A stretch of 64,000 bases of DNA, taken from NCBI GenBank assembly GCA_028583685.1, contig JAMXIF010000051.1, forward strand, positions 43,200,785-43,264,784. Reading direction: 5' to 3'. The translations under genes and the position numbers were made by a program. The stretch comes from Petaurus breviceps papuanus. Taxonomy: Eukaryota > Chordata > Mammalia > Diprotodontia > Petauridae. This document shows, piece after piece, positions 33,651 through 45,058 of this stretch (positions within the stretch are counted from its first letter, which is position 1; each line of letters opens with the position of its first letter). A model generated the notes under the pieces. The model saw nothing but the letters and a program-made list of their open reading frames with translations. It did no database searches and was not told where the DNA came from.

Positions 33651-33889
33651 ATTGAAGTAAAAACAAATGATATTAATAAAAATAAGATTTTTAAATATTC
33701 ATGGGAACATCCAAGAAGAGAACACAGGTTCTAAAATAATTTTTGAGCATAGTTGTTGTTTTTTTTAATGACCATAACAAACTTAATGGGGAAGAACAAA
33801 GCTTTGCCTTTGTAATATATTCATTTGGTAAACTTAGAGCAAATTCTTTTCCTATTCTCTTGAAATTCACAAAATGTTTTGGTTTTCTT

Positions 33890-34040
33890 GCTAATATTTA
33901 AATCGACCCATTATATGATTCAGGCACTGTACTGAACCCTGGGAATACAAAGACAAACCCAAACTATCCCTCCCTTAAAGAGCTTATTTTCTATCAGAGG
34001 GAAATAGAAGCAAACAAAAACTGAAACAAGTATATATAAA
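33890..34040 (-). repeat. L2 3' end
   Basis: Antisense L2 terminus: 'ttcaggcactgtactgaacc', 'ggaatacaaagacaaaccca' and 'cttaaagagcttattttcta'. The stretches 33651-33889 and 34041-34434 are unassigned. Confidence 0.75.
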
Positions 34041-34434
34041 AATAGTTCTCATTTCAATGTATTACCCAGTGACAATAATTAGTTTAAATAATTATTTTAA
34101 ACCTAAAGGCAATATGATGACCTCTCTGACTAATTTGTCTCCTTATTCTATTCCTTTAACAAGTTTATTTTTACTAAAAATATTAACACAAAATAACTTA
34201 TTTGTTCTGAGCTGCCACTTAGGAAAATTTCTAACATTTTAGGCAGAGATTAATTTCTCAAGCTTATTTTTCATTTTAGTTAATTTCCATTTTCCATTCT
34301 AGTTAACCCCAGCTTTTTTATGATTGAGGCAAAATTAAGATTACTGCAATTTGGTGGGTAAAGATGGGGATGAATATATTATAGTGTCTGGTGATAGGTA
34401 CTTGGAGAGGGAATTGGGGAAAGCACAAGTCAAG

Positions 34435-35150
34435 TTAAATCAACAAACATTCATAAAGTCCCTACTATGTGGCAAGTACCAGAGATACTAAGAAAGCCAA
34501 ATAACAGCTTGTGATGTTAATAGGAATGGGAAGATCATTTCCCATTCAAGGTCTATGTGACCGGCTTTGAGCCTGAGTCACTTGAGGCTTTGGTGGGAGG
34601 AGCTTGCTGAATGGGTGGAGAAGGAAGTGTGGGTGAGGCAGAGCTGAGAGACAGCTGAGGTGGAGCTGGGTGAGAGAGTAGGCACAGAGAGAGGCAGAGC
34701 AGCTAGCATGAGTGAAAGAGGGAGGCATTTTGTTTTATGGGGAGGCCAAACAGAGGGTGATGTGTATGGACTTTGTCTTAAAAAGAATGTTTGGGTTGTC
34801 AGTGCTCCCTGCATTGGAAAGGTGCATAGACTTCTTTGCTACCATGATAAACTTGGCTTTCTTGTGTTTGAATAAATGTCTTGGTTTCATCTTCAAGGAA
34901 AAGAGTCTGTTATATTTTGCAATTCAAACCTGGGGATATGCCTCCATATTCATAGCAGCTACTGTGGGTATCACATTGGCAATATACATTCCCTACTGCC
35001 AGGGAACTCACAGTCTAATGGGGACAGACAACATGCAAACACTTTGTACGAACAAGATACATACAAAACATATTGGGAAGCCTTAGAGGTAATTACTAAC
35101 TAGAATTAAGGGGCTATGAGGAAAAATGAGACCTTTACTTAGAATTTTAA
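34435..35150 (-). repeat. L2 3' end interrupted by an LTR
   Basis: Antisense L2 begins (tcaacaaacattcataaagt, ccctactatgtggcaagtac), is interrupted by the LTR at 34510-34985, and resumes (agggaactcacagtctaatg, gggacagacaacatgcaaac). Confidence 0.8.
34510..34985 (+). mobile_element. solo LTR B2, same family as 28614-29095
   Basis: A paralogue of the LTR at 28614. It begins TGTGATG and carries an aataaa polyadenylation-type signal at about 34870, near tcttggtttcatcttcaagg. Its insertion splits an L2, which confirms that it is a mobile element. Ends and target duplication are blurred. The class is unknown. Confidence 0.65.
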
Positions 35151-35339
35151 GAAATCAATCATAGATAGATTAATTTAAGAAGAGTCCCATCTAACAAAAG
35201 CAAATAGTGTGAGGCAATCAGTAATCAATAGACCTTTCCATCCTCTTCCCTTACACTAGCATATGGTAGAAATTGTTCACTTTCATCTAAATTGTGATTT
35301 TTCTTAGTTATAACTGTTCAATTCAATTCAACTTAACAG

Positions 35340-35640
35340 ATATTTCTTGGGCCCAGACTCACACCATCTATAAAATAAGGGTGTGGTCAAGGGGGTCACT
35401 AATGTCCCTTCCAGACTTAAAATTCTGTAACTTGCATGTATATTACTATCTTCTCCTACCCCAAATATCAATCCTTGCAACTTCTGCCTTCATGGAGAAC
35501 TCCAAATGTCAATCCTTACAACTTCTGCCTCCATGGAGAATCATTGTTATGAGAAGATGGACAGATTGCTGGCCTTGGAGATAGACAGACATGAGTTCAA
35601 ATCCTGCCTCCTACATTAGGTAGGTCACTATTGAACTTCT
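35340..35640 (+). repeat. MIR pieces flanking a 41-bp tandem duplication
   Basis: A MIR end at 35345-35430 (cactaatgtcccttccagac, ttaaaattctgtaac) and a CORE-SINE head at 35555-35640 (acatgagttcaaatcctgcc) flank two direct 41-bp copies, 35461-35501 and 35502-35542, each holding tcaatcctt and caacttctgcct. Confidence 0.65.
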
Positions 35641-36549
35641 GTGCAATTTACTGTATAACCAGCTTCATGGACCACCTAGAGATCACACCTGGGGAATCAT
35701 TGTTCTAGTATATCCTATTCTCTGATTTGGTGATATCTCTAGGAATTTGTAGATTACAGTTTAACATGATCCAGAGATTTTTTTTAAAAAGTATATTATT
35801 AAGTAAAATATTAAACATTTGCCTATGGACTAAAATTTACTTATTTCAAAAAAGCGTCCTGGCCTGGCTTTATGTCCCTTATTATTATTTACCAGTAACA
35901 AGAATACCAAACATACAATGACCTTCTTGTCTGGTCTAATCTTTGGCTATGCTGAGCAGCTTGCCCTCGAGGATTCTATTTTAAGATCAAATTTTGATTA
36001 GGGGCTGGAAATATTGATGCATGATCCAAAATAAATGGAATCAAATTATGAAGGGAATAGAACATAAAATCGTGTCTGCAGTAACAAATGTAAGCAAAAC
36101 CACATTTAAGCAAGATAACACAAGCTTTAAGACCGCATTCCTGAATAGAACTTCTTTGGCCCATTAATTTAAATAGGAAACATGGAAACCACTTTGTAAG
36201 GGAATTTCTTTAGCCATTAGCATTACCAAGAGAATAGGCATCTTTTTTTTTTATTCTTGCTCAAATAAAAGAGTTTTTAACTTAAAATTAAGGATCATAT
36301 ATGTATGATTAGCCCATCTTAAAATCGTATGCATTTTGAAATGTCTGAATGACTATTCATCTGAAATGGTGCTTGAAAATTTATGAGAAAATATGGTATT
36401 GACCATGTTTTGTAATTGATAGGGGTCTGAACAGATGGTTCAAAAGCTGACATCATTATGGAGGGCTGCAGTCCATAAGGAGAGCACTAGCTTAGTGGTA
36501 GAACATAGCTGACTAAGGACAGGGTCTTAAGAGTTCAATCTATTTGTTG
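35641..36549. other. unassigned DNA
   Basis: No recognised repeat in 35641-36475. The tRNA-like spot at 36478-36550 is listed separately. Confidence 0.4.
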
Positions 36550-36550
36550 T
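36478..36550 (+). tRNA. tRNA-like relic
   Basis: The text tagcttagtggtagaac resembles a tRNA D-arm/box A and gagttcaatc a T-arm/box B, about the right distance apart. The acceptor stem is not convincing, so this is at best a tRNA pseudogene or the head of an unknown SINE. Confidence 0.3.
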
Positions 36551-36690
36551 CTTTACTGATGAACTCATTAATTCAATTCAAAACTATATGCTTTGTAACC
36601 CCACCCCTTGCCCTAGATCATGAGACAAGGCTAAAGTGAATAGTCCTTTACCTCAAAGAGATTGCAATTTAATATTGGCGGAGGGTGCAA
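36551..36690 (-). repeat. L2 3' end
   Basis: Decayed antisense L2: ttacctcaaagagattgcaa and 'tttaatattggcggaggg'. The stretch 36691-37049 is unassigned. Confidence 0.5.
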
Positions 36691-37049
36691 TTTAGTATCT
36701 TGTGACCCCAGAATTAATATAGATAATTAAAACTTGATTTGTGCAGTAATTTCTTGGTCGAACAACAAATAGAGTGGTATGAATGGCTTGTGACAAATTA
36801 AATTTTTGTTATACTAAAACATGTTTTTGATACTCTAGAAAAGAGGGGTCAAATACTCAGCTTGCCGCAACATTCCTGGTGGGAGGTGGGGCAGAATTGG
36901 ATGAAAATGTACTTAGAAAATATTTAGCAAAATAAAAATAAGATAGAACATAGACAATGTTAATATGTGGTTTTCTAAATAATATGGAGCTATCAGGGAT
37001 CCTGACATATGATTTAGTAGTTCCTGTTTCTACTTGAGTTGGATTTCAG

Positions 37050-37258
37050 TGCTCTAAAAGACAGTGCAAAAGAAAGAACACTGGCTTAATTCAGAAAAAA
37101 AACTAGGTTCAAATCCAGACTCTGACACTTACCATTGTTGTGATCTTAAGTTACTGAACCTCTCTAGGCCTCAGTTTCCTCATCTCTGAAATGAATGGAT
37201 AAGACTAGATGTTATCTGAGGTCCCATCCATCTTGGAATCTATGATACTATGCTTCTA
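37050..37258 (+). repeat. MIR/THER1-like SINE
   Basis: Contains aggttcaaatccagactctg, 'cctcagtttcctcatctctg' and 'gaggtcccatccatcttgga'. Near full length. Confidence 0.85.
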
Positions 37259-37432
37259 TAATCCTCTAAAGAGTCAAAAAGGCCTTGCTAAATTAGAAAA
37301 ATGGTACCCTAAAAAGAAAGTGAATTTTAAAGAAGATAAGCACTGATAGCATAAATACTGGAGAATGAACAAAGAGTAAGAAATATTAATATAGTAACAA
37401 AAATTGAGCCATAGATGACCAAAGATAATTAT

Positions 37433-37609
37433 TTTTTTGTTTTTGTTTTGTTTTTGCTTTTTGGAGGGGGGAAAGCAGGGCAATTGGGGTTAAGTGACTT
37501 TCCCAAGGTCACACGGCTAGTAAATGTTAAATGTCGGAGGCTGAATTTGAACTCAGGTCCTCCTGACTCCAGGGCTGGTTCTCTATTCACTGCACCACCT
37601 AGTTGCCCC
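37433..37609 (-). repeat. CORE-SINE, ATAGAGC-type subfamily
   Basis: Minus strand, with T-rich tail at the left, 'cccaaggtcacacggctagt' in the core and inverted head 'ttctctattcactgcaccac' at the right. It is flanked by caaagataattat at 37420-37432 and 37610-37622, a perfect 13-bp duplication. Confidence 0.95.
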
Positions 37610-37622
37610 CAAAGATAATTAT

Positions 37623-38179
37623 AAGGGAAAAAAATCACTACTTCAATGTATCTAAGACCTCATCAATGTGGATATTCCTCCTTCTGTGGAGATAGCAAAA
37701 TATCCAAAATTTATCATTGTGTGTTATTATTCTTAATTATGTTCTCCCATTGCTCCTCAATAGAGGATCTATCCAGTAAAAGAGGCATCTCTCAAGATGC
37801 CTTTATCTCTATTGGGTAACTGAGAAGCATGCATTTGGTTCATTTGTTATCTCTCATTTTTACTGCATGCCAGATCTTTGTTTTTCTGAGTATACTTTTC
37901 CTCGATGATGTTTCTCGTCATGATAAATCATTCCACTTCTTGAGTATCAATTATCATTGGAAACAAGATACAGCCCACTTCTGTAGCCCACCATGCTTCT
38001 CCTCCACTGTCCTGTGAGTTACCAAACTTTAAGTGATGTTCTATGGTTTGTAGCCATACAGCCTCTCTGAGAAACCATTTACACAAAAACAAAGAGATTT
38101 TTCACGTCAGATAACAGATTAATATCAGCAAAAACACTATATAATTTCCCAAATTTAATGTAATTCTCCCTATTTGTCT
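37623..38179. other. unassigned DNA
   Basis: No repeat or gene recognised. Confidence 0.4.
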
Positions 38180-38262
38180 TGTCCAATCAATATTTATTAG
38201 GTGGTTACATTGTGCCAATCACAATGCAAAGCATTGAAGATATTCATTTCTCTTCAACATTG
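38180..38262 (-). repeat. L2 3' end fragment
   Basis: Antisense L2 terminus: tcaatatttattaggtggtt, 'attgtgccaatcacaatgca'. Confidence 0.6.
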
Positions 38263-38399
38263 CCTACCAGTGATCATCAAGCCTTTATTTTAAAAGTCCT
38301 ATGGAGGGGAAACTCCTTGCATCTTGAGATCCACTTTGGGACCACTCTAATTATAATAAACTTTTCCTGACATCAAAGCTAAATTTGAGTCTTTCAATT

Positions 38400-38995
38400 C
38401 TTGGCCCTTTATGGTGGTCAGGGAGCATCAGCACGTTTTGGTACGAGGGCTTGGAAAGCCCTTTTCAGGGCTGCTTTCCACCTTTGGTGGCCACCTGTCA
38501 CTTAACTCTCAGCTATGTCTCTAAGAAGCTGTAGAATGTTCTATAACTACACTTAGTAAAAAAAAAACATCCCAACAAATGGGCTAAACCAGGTTGAAGG
38601 TAACTGACAGGCTTCAGACTCATTGATGAGTTAGGGGGATGTCTAACTCAAGCTTGTGAAGACTTATCCTGGTAGAATGGGTAGATGATAACAATTTCTT
38701 CCAATAGCCATAACAGTAACTGAAACAGAAGCTGTGGAGCTCTTAGAGCTTGGTCAGATATCCAAGAATACGGAGTCATCCACTATATCCTGGCCATTGT
38801 CAGTCATCTTGACTTTTGTCCTACCACTGAACTTGAGAGACTCTGGAAAAAAGAGTGACACAACTTTGCACAACTGTGCCTCACTGAAATGCAGTTCATG
38901 TACATGTCAAGACATGACCCATCATTCACTATCTTGCCCTGACACCATGATATCATTGGTCCTCTTCAAAAATAAAGGATGAACAACAACGACCC
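38400..38995 (+). repeat. family X repeat, long copy
   Basis: The longest copy of an unclassified interspersed repeat: 'ttgtgaagacttatcctggt', 'gctgtggagctcttagagct', 'tggccattgtcagtcatctt', 'cactgaacttgagagactct', 'ttggtcctcttcaaaaataa', ending gaacaacaacgac. The ACA-type tail suggests a LINE-like 3' end or a LINE-mobilised SINE. The class is unknown. The 82-aa open frame inside is not conserved with the copy at 51690. Confidence 0.7.
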
Positions 38996-38999
38996 TTTA

Positions 39000-39599
39000 G
39001 GACCTCTGGAGGAAAAGAAAGCTCAATCATTCTTCATGTGGAATCCCTTCAAATTCTTGAAGTCACTTCCCCTATCCTTTTCCCCTTGTCTTGACCAATC
39101 ACGTTCCACCTAAACCAACAGTCTAAGCCACTTGACGAAATACACAAGGAGAAAATGGAGTATTGGAATGAAAAAATGTCTTGGAATTGGCCCTGATGTG
39201 CTCAATAATTATTTAAGTAGGTTTGGAGATTTCCTAGAAAGTAGCAACAACTTCACATTTCTATTCAAATTGTAATCCCTGAAGAATTTGAGAAATTGCT
39301 GCTCAAAACACAAATTAATTGCATGGCAAACTCCTAGATCGTCTCATTTCATGGTATTTTCCCTGACTTTATTTAAGGCCAAATATTCTGTAATTAGTTG
39401 TGTTTGTTTGGTTTTTGTTTAGAAAGAAGGAGGGATGGATATTTTCTCTCTTATTTCCTTGAATATTTTACCCTGAGTTATCCTAACTCTAACCCAGTAG
39501 CAAAAGGGTCTATTTGGTATATCCTACTTGGTCGTGCGGAATTTCAATAAATCATCACCGTCAAGTTGGTTTTCACTCTGCTTGAATGCCAAGGCTTAA
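39000..39599. other. unassigned DNA
   Basis: No repeat recognised. The sequence becomes GC-richer toward the candidate exon at 39600. Confidence 0.4.
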
Positions 39600-39865
39600 T
39601 AAGAACTTTAAAAAAAAATCCAGCTCTCAGCAGTCACTGGGATGGCTCTGGCAGCTTTACAGACTTAGCACCACACAGGGAGGGAGGGAGGGACAAAGGG
39701 AGGGAGGCAGGGAGTGTGCTTGCTCTTCTGCTCACTTCTGTCAGTGTGAGGGAATGCTGGACACCCACAGAAAACAAGGGAGTCTACAAGAAGAACCGGT
39801 TCCAAAGCTCCCAACTCCTCCTCCTCCTCCTTCTCCCCACTGTCTCCTCATCTTGGAACAACCAG
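39600..39865 (+). other. candidate 5' non-coding exon
   Basis: A GC-richer, repeat-free block with a GGGA-rich patch at 39677-39715. It ends at caaccag followed by gtaaac (GT at 39866-39867), a good splice donor. The start is arbitrary. It lies 675 bases upstream of an exon-like ATG block, so it could be a 5' UTR exon. There is no TATA box or CpG island. Two short frames cross it but show no family resemblance. Confidence 0.3.
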
Positions 39866-40488
39866 GTAAACAGCTGAGGGTACTTTGGGGTGTTTGGGCT
39901 CCTAGGAAGTATAGGACATCCTTGACATGAAGAGGGAACAGTCCTGTCTGACTAAGAACATTGAAAGTCAAGTTCAAGGGACTGGATGCATTCACTCTCT
40001 CGGTAACCTTAACTACAGTAACTTTGCATGTTTTAGGTTTCTTTGTCATGAGGACAAATACAATGCTAAAAATGATAAAATAAAGGTTATCCTGGGGTGT
40101 ATATGTGGGAGGATCATGCACTGTTAAAGTTTCCTTTGCGATTTTCATCACTGTTTACCTTATTATATTCCATTCCGCAGCCTGCTTTGCCTTACAGAGA
40201 CCTAAGAATCCCATTAAACCAGAGCATGCATCATTTTTGCAATCCTGTGGCTAGATGTATACGAGTTGTCCTCCGAGGCTAGGAATTTATTACTGAGCTC
40301 ATTTATAACAATTTATAGCAGTTTATGTTACCAAAGACTGTAACTGGATATACAAATTATTTAACATTTTAAAAAGCATTAAGAATGGTACTAATGGATA
40401 GCATTATAAGAGTTTGAATGTTAGGCAATGAACAAAAAAAATGCAGCTAAGAATCAAGACACAGTAGAGGAGAAGCTCAATATTGTGA

Positions 40489-41464
<976 letters not shown>

Positions 41465-41925
41465 TGACAATCTATGCTGAGTATCAGGCCTAGAAAACAG
41501 TAAGTGCTTAATAAATGCTTTTTCATTCCTTGAGTCACTTCTCAGTAAATACCTCTTTAGGGATTTGGCTAAGGCACATAGGTGGCACAATGAATAGAGC
41601 TCCTGACTTGGAGTCAGGAAGATCTGAGCTCAAAACTTGCTGACTATGTAACCCTGGCCAAGTCATTTACCCTCATTTCCTTCATGTGTAAAATGTGGAT
41701 AATCATGGCACCTATCTCCAGGGTTGTCTGGACAATCAAATGAGATAATATCTATAAAGTACTTGGCACAATGCCTGGCACATAGTAAGCACTATATAAA
41801 TGTTAGTTATTATTATTAGTGACTTACCCAGGTCTCTAGGTTAGTGTGTGTATCAGAGGCAGAATTAGAGCACTAGCCTTTCTCCTGCTAAGCACCACAT
41901 TCTTTACACTATAACATGTTACCTT
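41465..41925. repeat. L2 tail, full MIR/THER1-like SINE and MIR fragment
   Basis: An L2 tail in sense (41465-41540, cagtaagtgcttaataaatg) precedes a near full-length plus-strand MIR/THER1-like SINE at 41575-41815: head 'aggtggcacaatgaatagag', core, 'gagataatatctataaagta', 'gcctggcacatagtaagcac'. An antisense CORE fragment follows at 41815-41925. Confidence 0.8.
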
Positions 41926-41936
41926 ACATCAGGAAC

Positions 41937-42150
41937 AGGGGCTCAACATTTTTGTGTCATGGCCCCCTTGTACAGTTTGATAAGGGCCTTGAACCCTTCT
42001 CAAAAATGATCGTAAAGGAAACCAATTGTACTTAAATAAAGATGTGTCCCCACCAACACCACCACCACCACCACCAGTCCAAGGACATGTATCCCTGCAA
42101 TTTATCCATGGCACACTTGGAATTCCACAGATTACAGTTTGAAAATTCCT
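41937..42150. mobile_element. possible hAT/MER5-like MITE
   Basis: The left end caggggctcaacatttttgt and the inverse of the right end (cataggaattttcaaactgt) resemble CAGTGGTTCTCAAACTTT-type hAT termini. A short (CCA)n tract lies at about 42056-42078. The 8-bp duplication expected of hAT was not found, so this is tentative. Confidence 0.4.
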
Positions 42151-42372
42151 ATGAGAGAGACAGAAATAGAGACAGAGAGATACAGAGAGGGATAGACAGA
42201 TAGAGACAGAGAGACACAGAGACAGAGAGCATAACACAGAGAGGCAGTATAAAATAGTGGATACAGAGAGCTCATCTCAGAGTTAGGCAGTTCTGTGTGT
42301 AAATACTATCTCTTATGTAAACTGTGTGACCCTGAGCAAGTCACTTACCTTCTAGGTTGCCCAACTGTGATA
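42151..42372 (+). repeat. (GA)n-rich tract and CORE-SINE
   Basis: A GAGACA-type low-complexity tract runs at 42151-42232. A CORE-SINE/MIR follows at 42233-42370 with 'aaatagtggatacagagagc' and 'gtgaccctgagcaagtcact'. The stretch 42373-42680 is unassigned. Confidence 0.7.
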
Positions 42373-42681
42373 GGTTCTTATCTTATCTTATAAGAAACCA
42401 GGTCTTCCTAGCATTATACCATCTACACACCTTATGTGGCTGTCTTATACTTTGGTCCTTATTAACATTCTCCACCTCCACAACCTCCCACTTCACCACA
42501 CTTGAACTCTGCTCTGAGTGACCAGGCTCTGATAGGGGACCTTTCATCCTTTCTAGTCAGGACCAAGACATCTTCACCACTTCCTTGCCATCAGCAATCT
42601 CTACCATATCTCCCTCTAGCTTTCCTTTATGTGTTTGTGTCTTTATGTAAATTCCTTGAGCAGTATATAAATACGCTAGCT

Positions 42682-42682
<1 letters not shown>

Positions 42683-42736
<54 letters not shown>

Positions 42737-42737
42737 C
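42683..42737. repeat. (ATCT)n microsatellite
   Basis: About 13 perfect ATCT units. On the minus strand these are AGAT units directly following the tail of the adjacent RTE-type SINE. Confidence 0.98.
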
Positions 42738-42992
42738 GTTGCTGAGTCATTTCATTCATGTCTGACTCTTCATGACCCCATTTGGGGTTTTCTTGGCAAA
42801 GATATTGGAATGTTTTGCCATTTCCTTCTCCAGCTCATTTTACAGATGAGGAAACTGAGGTAAACTGGGTTACAGGACTTTCCCAGTCAGGATCACACAG
42901 ATAGGAAGTATCTGAGGCCAGATGTGAACCCAGAAAGAGAAGATTTCTCAACTCCAGGTCTGGCATTCTATCCACTGAGTCACCTTGGTACC
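42738..42992 (-). repeat. RTE-tailed CORE-SINE
   Basis: A full-length minus-strand copy: tail at the left (gttgctgagtcatttcattc, 'atgtctgactcttcatgacc', 'ggggttttcttggcaaagat') and inverted head at the right (attctatccactgagtcacc). The left flank is (ATCT)n and the right flank resumes atctatctac, so it was either inserted into the tract or seeded it. Confidence 0.9.
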
Positions 42993-42999
42993 CCCATCT

Positions 43000-43674
43000 A
43001 TCTACCTACCTTTCATCTATCTATCTACTGATTGGCAGTTTTGTAAATCTGTTAGTTGCCTATCTCCACTGAAAATTTCCACCTTTTACCAGTGAAACCA
43101 CAAGTCTCAAAAAAGTACCAAAAACTTCTTTTATTACTCTTCAATGTTACAAAGTAGTTTAAGGAAAACTAACAAATACAATCAACTCTCCATTACTACC
43201 TAGACACAAATATCATATCTTGACTAAGATCTTAAATGTATCTTAGATCTATTAGTAATGGCTCTTAAGTGTTTCCATCATAAAAGATCATCTTATCTGT
43301 TGGAAAAGAATACAATATTTCATAATGAAGACATCAGAAGAACATTGACTAAGCCACATGTCAAGGAAGTTACAGCTTAGGAGAGACCCCTGTGAAATTA
43401 AACTTTGGAACATTCGCTGCTTAGAAAAAATGTTGTGTCTCCATGATGGCTTCCATTGAACCTATCCTTTCTCTATATTCTTTCATCATCTCCCCCATGT
43501 CTTTCTTATTCACATTTCCTGTACTACAACCCACTGAAAACTTTAGTTTTTTTCAATAGTTTCAGAATTCTCTACATGGTGACACTAAATCTCCTTGGCT
43601 TGTGTTAGTGTCTTTGTCCTGGGGAATACATCTTTCAGGGATGGCTATAATTCCTGAAGCCAGCACTGGTATAA
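43000..43674. other. unassigned DNA
   Basis: After residual ATCT units to about 43028, no repeat is recognised. Confidence 0.4.
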
Positions 43675-43880
43675 AGATTGTAGGATCATGGGATCTAGAA
43701 CTAGAAGATTTAAATTTAGATTTAGAACAGATGTTATCTAGTTCAATTTCTTAACTTCATAAATGAAGCAAAAAAGATTCAAATTGGTTAAATGTCTTGT
43801 TCAAGGCCCTCCAAGTAGCAACAGAGACAAGATCCAAATATAGGTCCTTAGACTACAAGTTCAGTCATTGACCTGTGCTG
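43675..43880 (-). repeat. MIR-like SINE, antisense
   Basis: Contains gatcatgggatctagaacta, 'gttatctagttcaatttctt' and 'aaatgtcttgttcaaggccc', the inverted MIR order, strongly decayed. Confidence 0.65.
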
Positions 43881-44021
43881 GATGTCCATGTGTTTCTCTC
43901 TGAATGAAACTATTGAAACAGTATAGTTGGAAATTTTCTAAAACTTTTAATAGACAAAGGTACTTTCATGTAACAACATTTTCATTTAGTATGATCTTTA
44001 TGGCTTCTATTTTGAATTGAT

Positions 44022-44205
44022 GTTATTGTTTGTCCTTCATTCTTGAAGTGGACCATGACATCAGGAAGATGCCATGATCACAAGTGAATTGGATGTAAGT
44101 CGGGCAAGGCTATGCAACGTCACCAGCTTCACTTTCTCATTCAGAGTCATCTGGGTCCAGTGGCAAAACAAAGATCAATACAACTAGAGATGACCCTGCC
44201 TATTT
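44022..44205 (-). repeat. family X repeat, inverted copy
   Basis: Inverted family X: 'ttgtttgtccttcattcttg', 'gtggaccatgacatcaggaa', 'tcacaagtgaattggatgta', 'catctgggtccagtggcaaa'. It begins with tgttattgtt, the reverse of the ACA-type tail. The stretch 44206-44489 is unassigned. Confidence 0.75.
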
Positions 44206-44489
44206 TGAATATTTTCAAAGTTAATGTGGGAGTAGAACATTTTTTCTTAAGGTGGGACCAAAATCTCCTTTGAACTATTTGGTGTAACTTGGCTATTTTA
44301 GTAAAGCCCAAATATAAGAATACACGAATAGATGCATTCTTAGTGGGTTAGGGTTTCTTTATCTTTAAATTCTATAGAAATACTCATTTTTAAAGTCTTA
44401 TTTTTTTCCTCTAGGTTTTAATAAAGGCACTAAATAGATATTTACTGAGTATATTATACTCATTATCACATTTTAACCTAATAAAAGAA

Positions 44490-44605
44490 CTACAGAAATG
44501 ATGAACCTCCATCTCTGGATAAGGATACTAGACTCAGAAAGATTAAACTGCCTCCTGATGGGCACACTCCTAGTGTCAGATGAAAAATTTGAACCCACAT
44601 GGGGT
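44490..44605 (-). repeat. MIR fragment, antisense
   Basis: 'gactcagaaagattaaactg' and 'cctagtgtcagatgaaaaat' match the inverted MIR core region. Confidence 0.5.
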
Positions 44606-44806
44606 CAAGTAAACAAGTGTTTATTAAGTGCCTACTGTGTGTCAGGGATTATGGTAAGCATTGGGGTACAAAGAAAAGCAAAATATTCCTTGCTCTTGAG
44701 GAGCTCACACTCTAATCACAAACACTTATCTTTATACAAGATATATACAGAATAAATTGGAATTAATCGCAGAAAGGAGGCACCAACTTTAAGGCAGACC
44801 TAGACA
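44606..44806 (-). repeat. L2 3' end
   Basis: Antisense L2 terminus: 'acaagtgtttattaagtgcc', 'tactgtgtgtcagggattat', 'ctcttgaggagctcacactc'. Well preserved. Confidence 0.85.
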
Positions 44807-44810
44807 CCAT

Positions 44811-45058
44811 TCTGGGTAGCTGGGTGGCATGGTGGCTAGAGCACTGGGCCCAGGGTCAGGAAAACCTGAGTTCACTCTGGTCTCAAATACTTCCTAGCTG
44901 TGGGACTCTGGGCAAGTCATTTAACTCTGTTTACCTCACTTTCCTCATCTGTAAAATGAACTGGAGAAGGAAATGGCAAACTACTCCAATATCTTTGCCA
45001 AGAAAATCCCAAATGGGGTCAGGGAGAGTTGGACACAACTTAATACCAACAACAAAAG
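44811..45058 (+). repeat. RTE-tailed CORE-SINE, full length
   Basis: Head 'ctgggtggcatggtggctag', core 'gactctgggcaagtcattta', middle 'gaactggagaaggaaatggc', and an RTE-like tail 'aaatggggtcagggagagtt' with 'ggacacaacttaataccaac', ending aacaacaaaa. A clear sense copy of the composite family. Confidence 0.9.

Noticed and set aside
39566-39930. Overlapping 103- and 114-residue plus-strand frames
   Set aside because: Two frames over the same GC-richer block with homopolymeric stretches and no domain. The candidate exon there is better read as non-coding.
42683-42737. CRISPR-like or regularly spaced array
   Set aside because: A simple tetranucleotide microsatellite with no spacers. CRISPR arrays are not expected in an animal genome.
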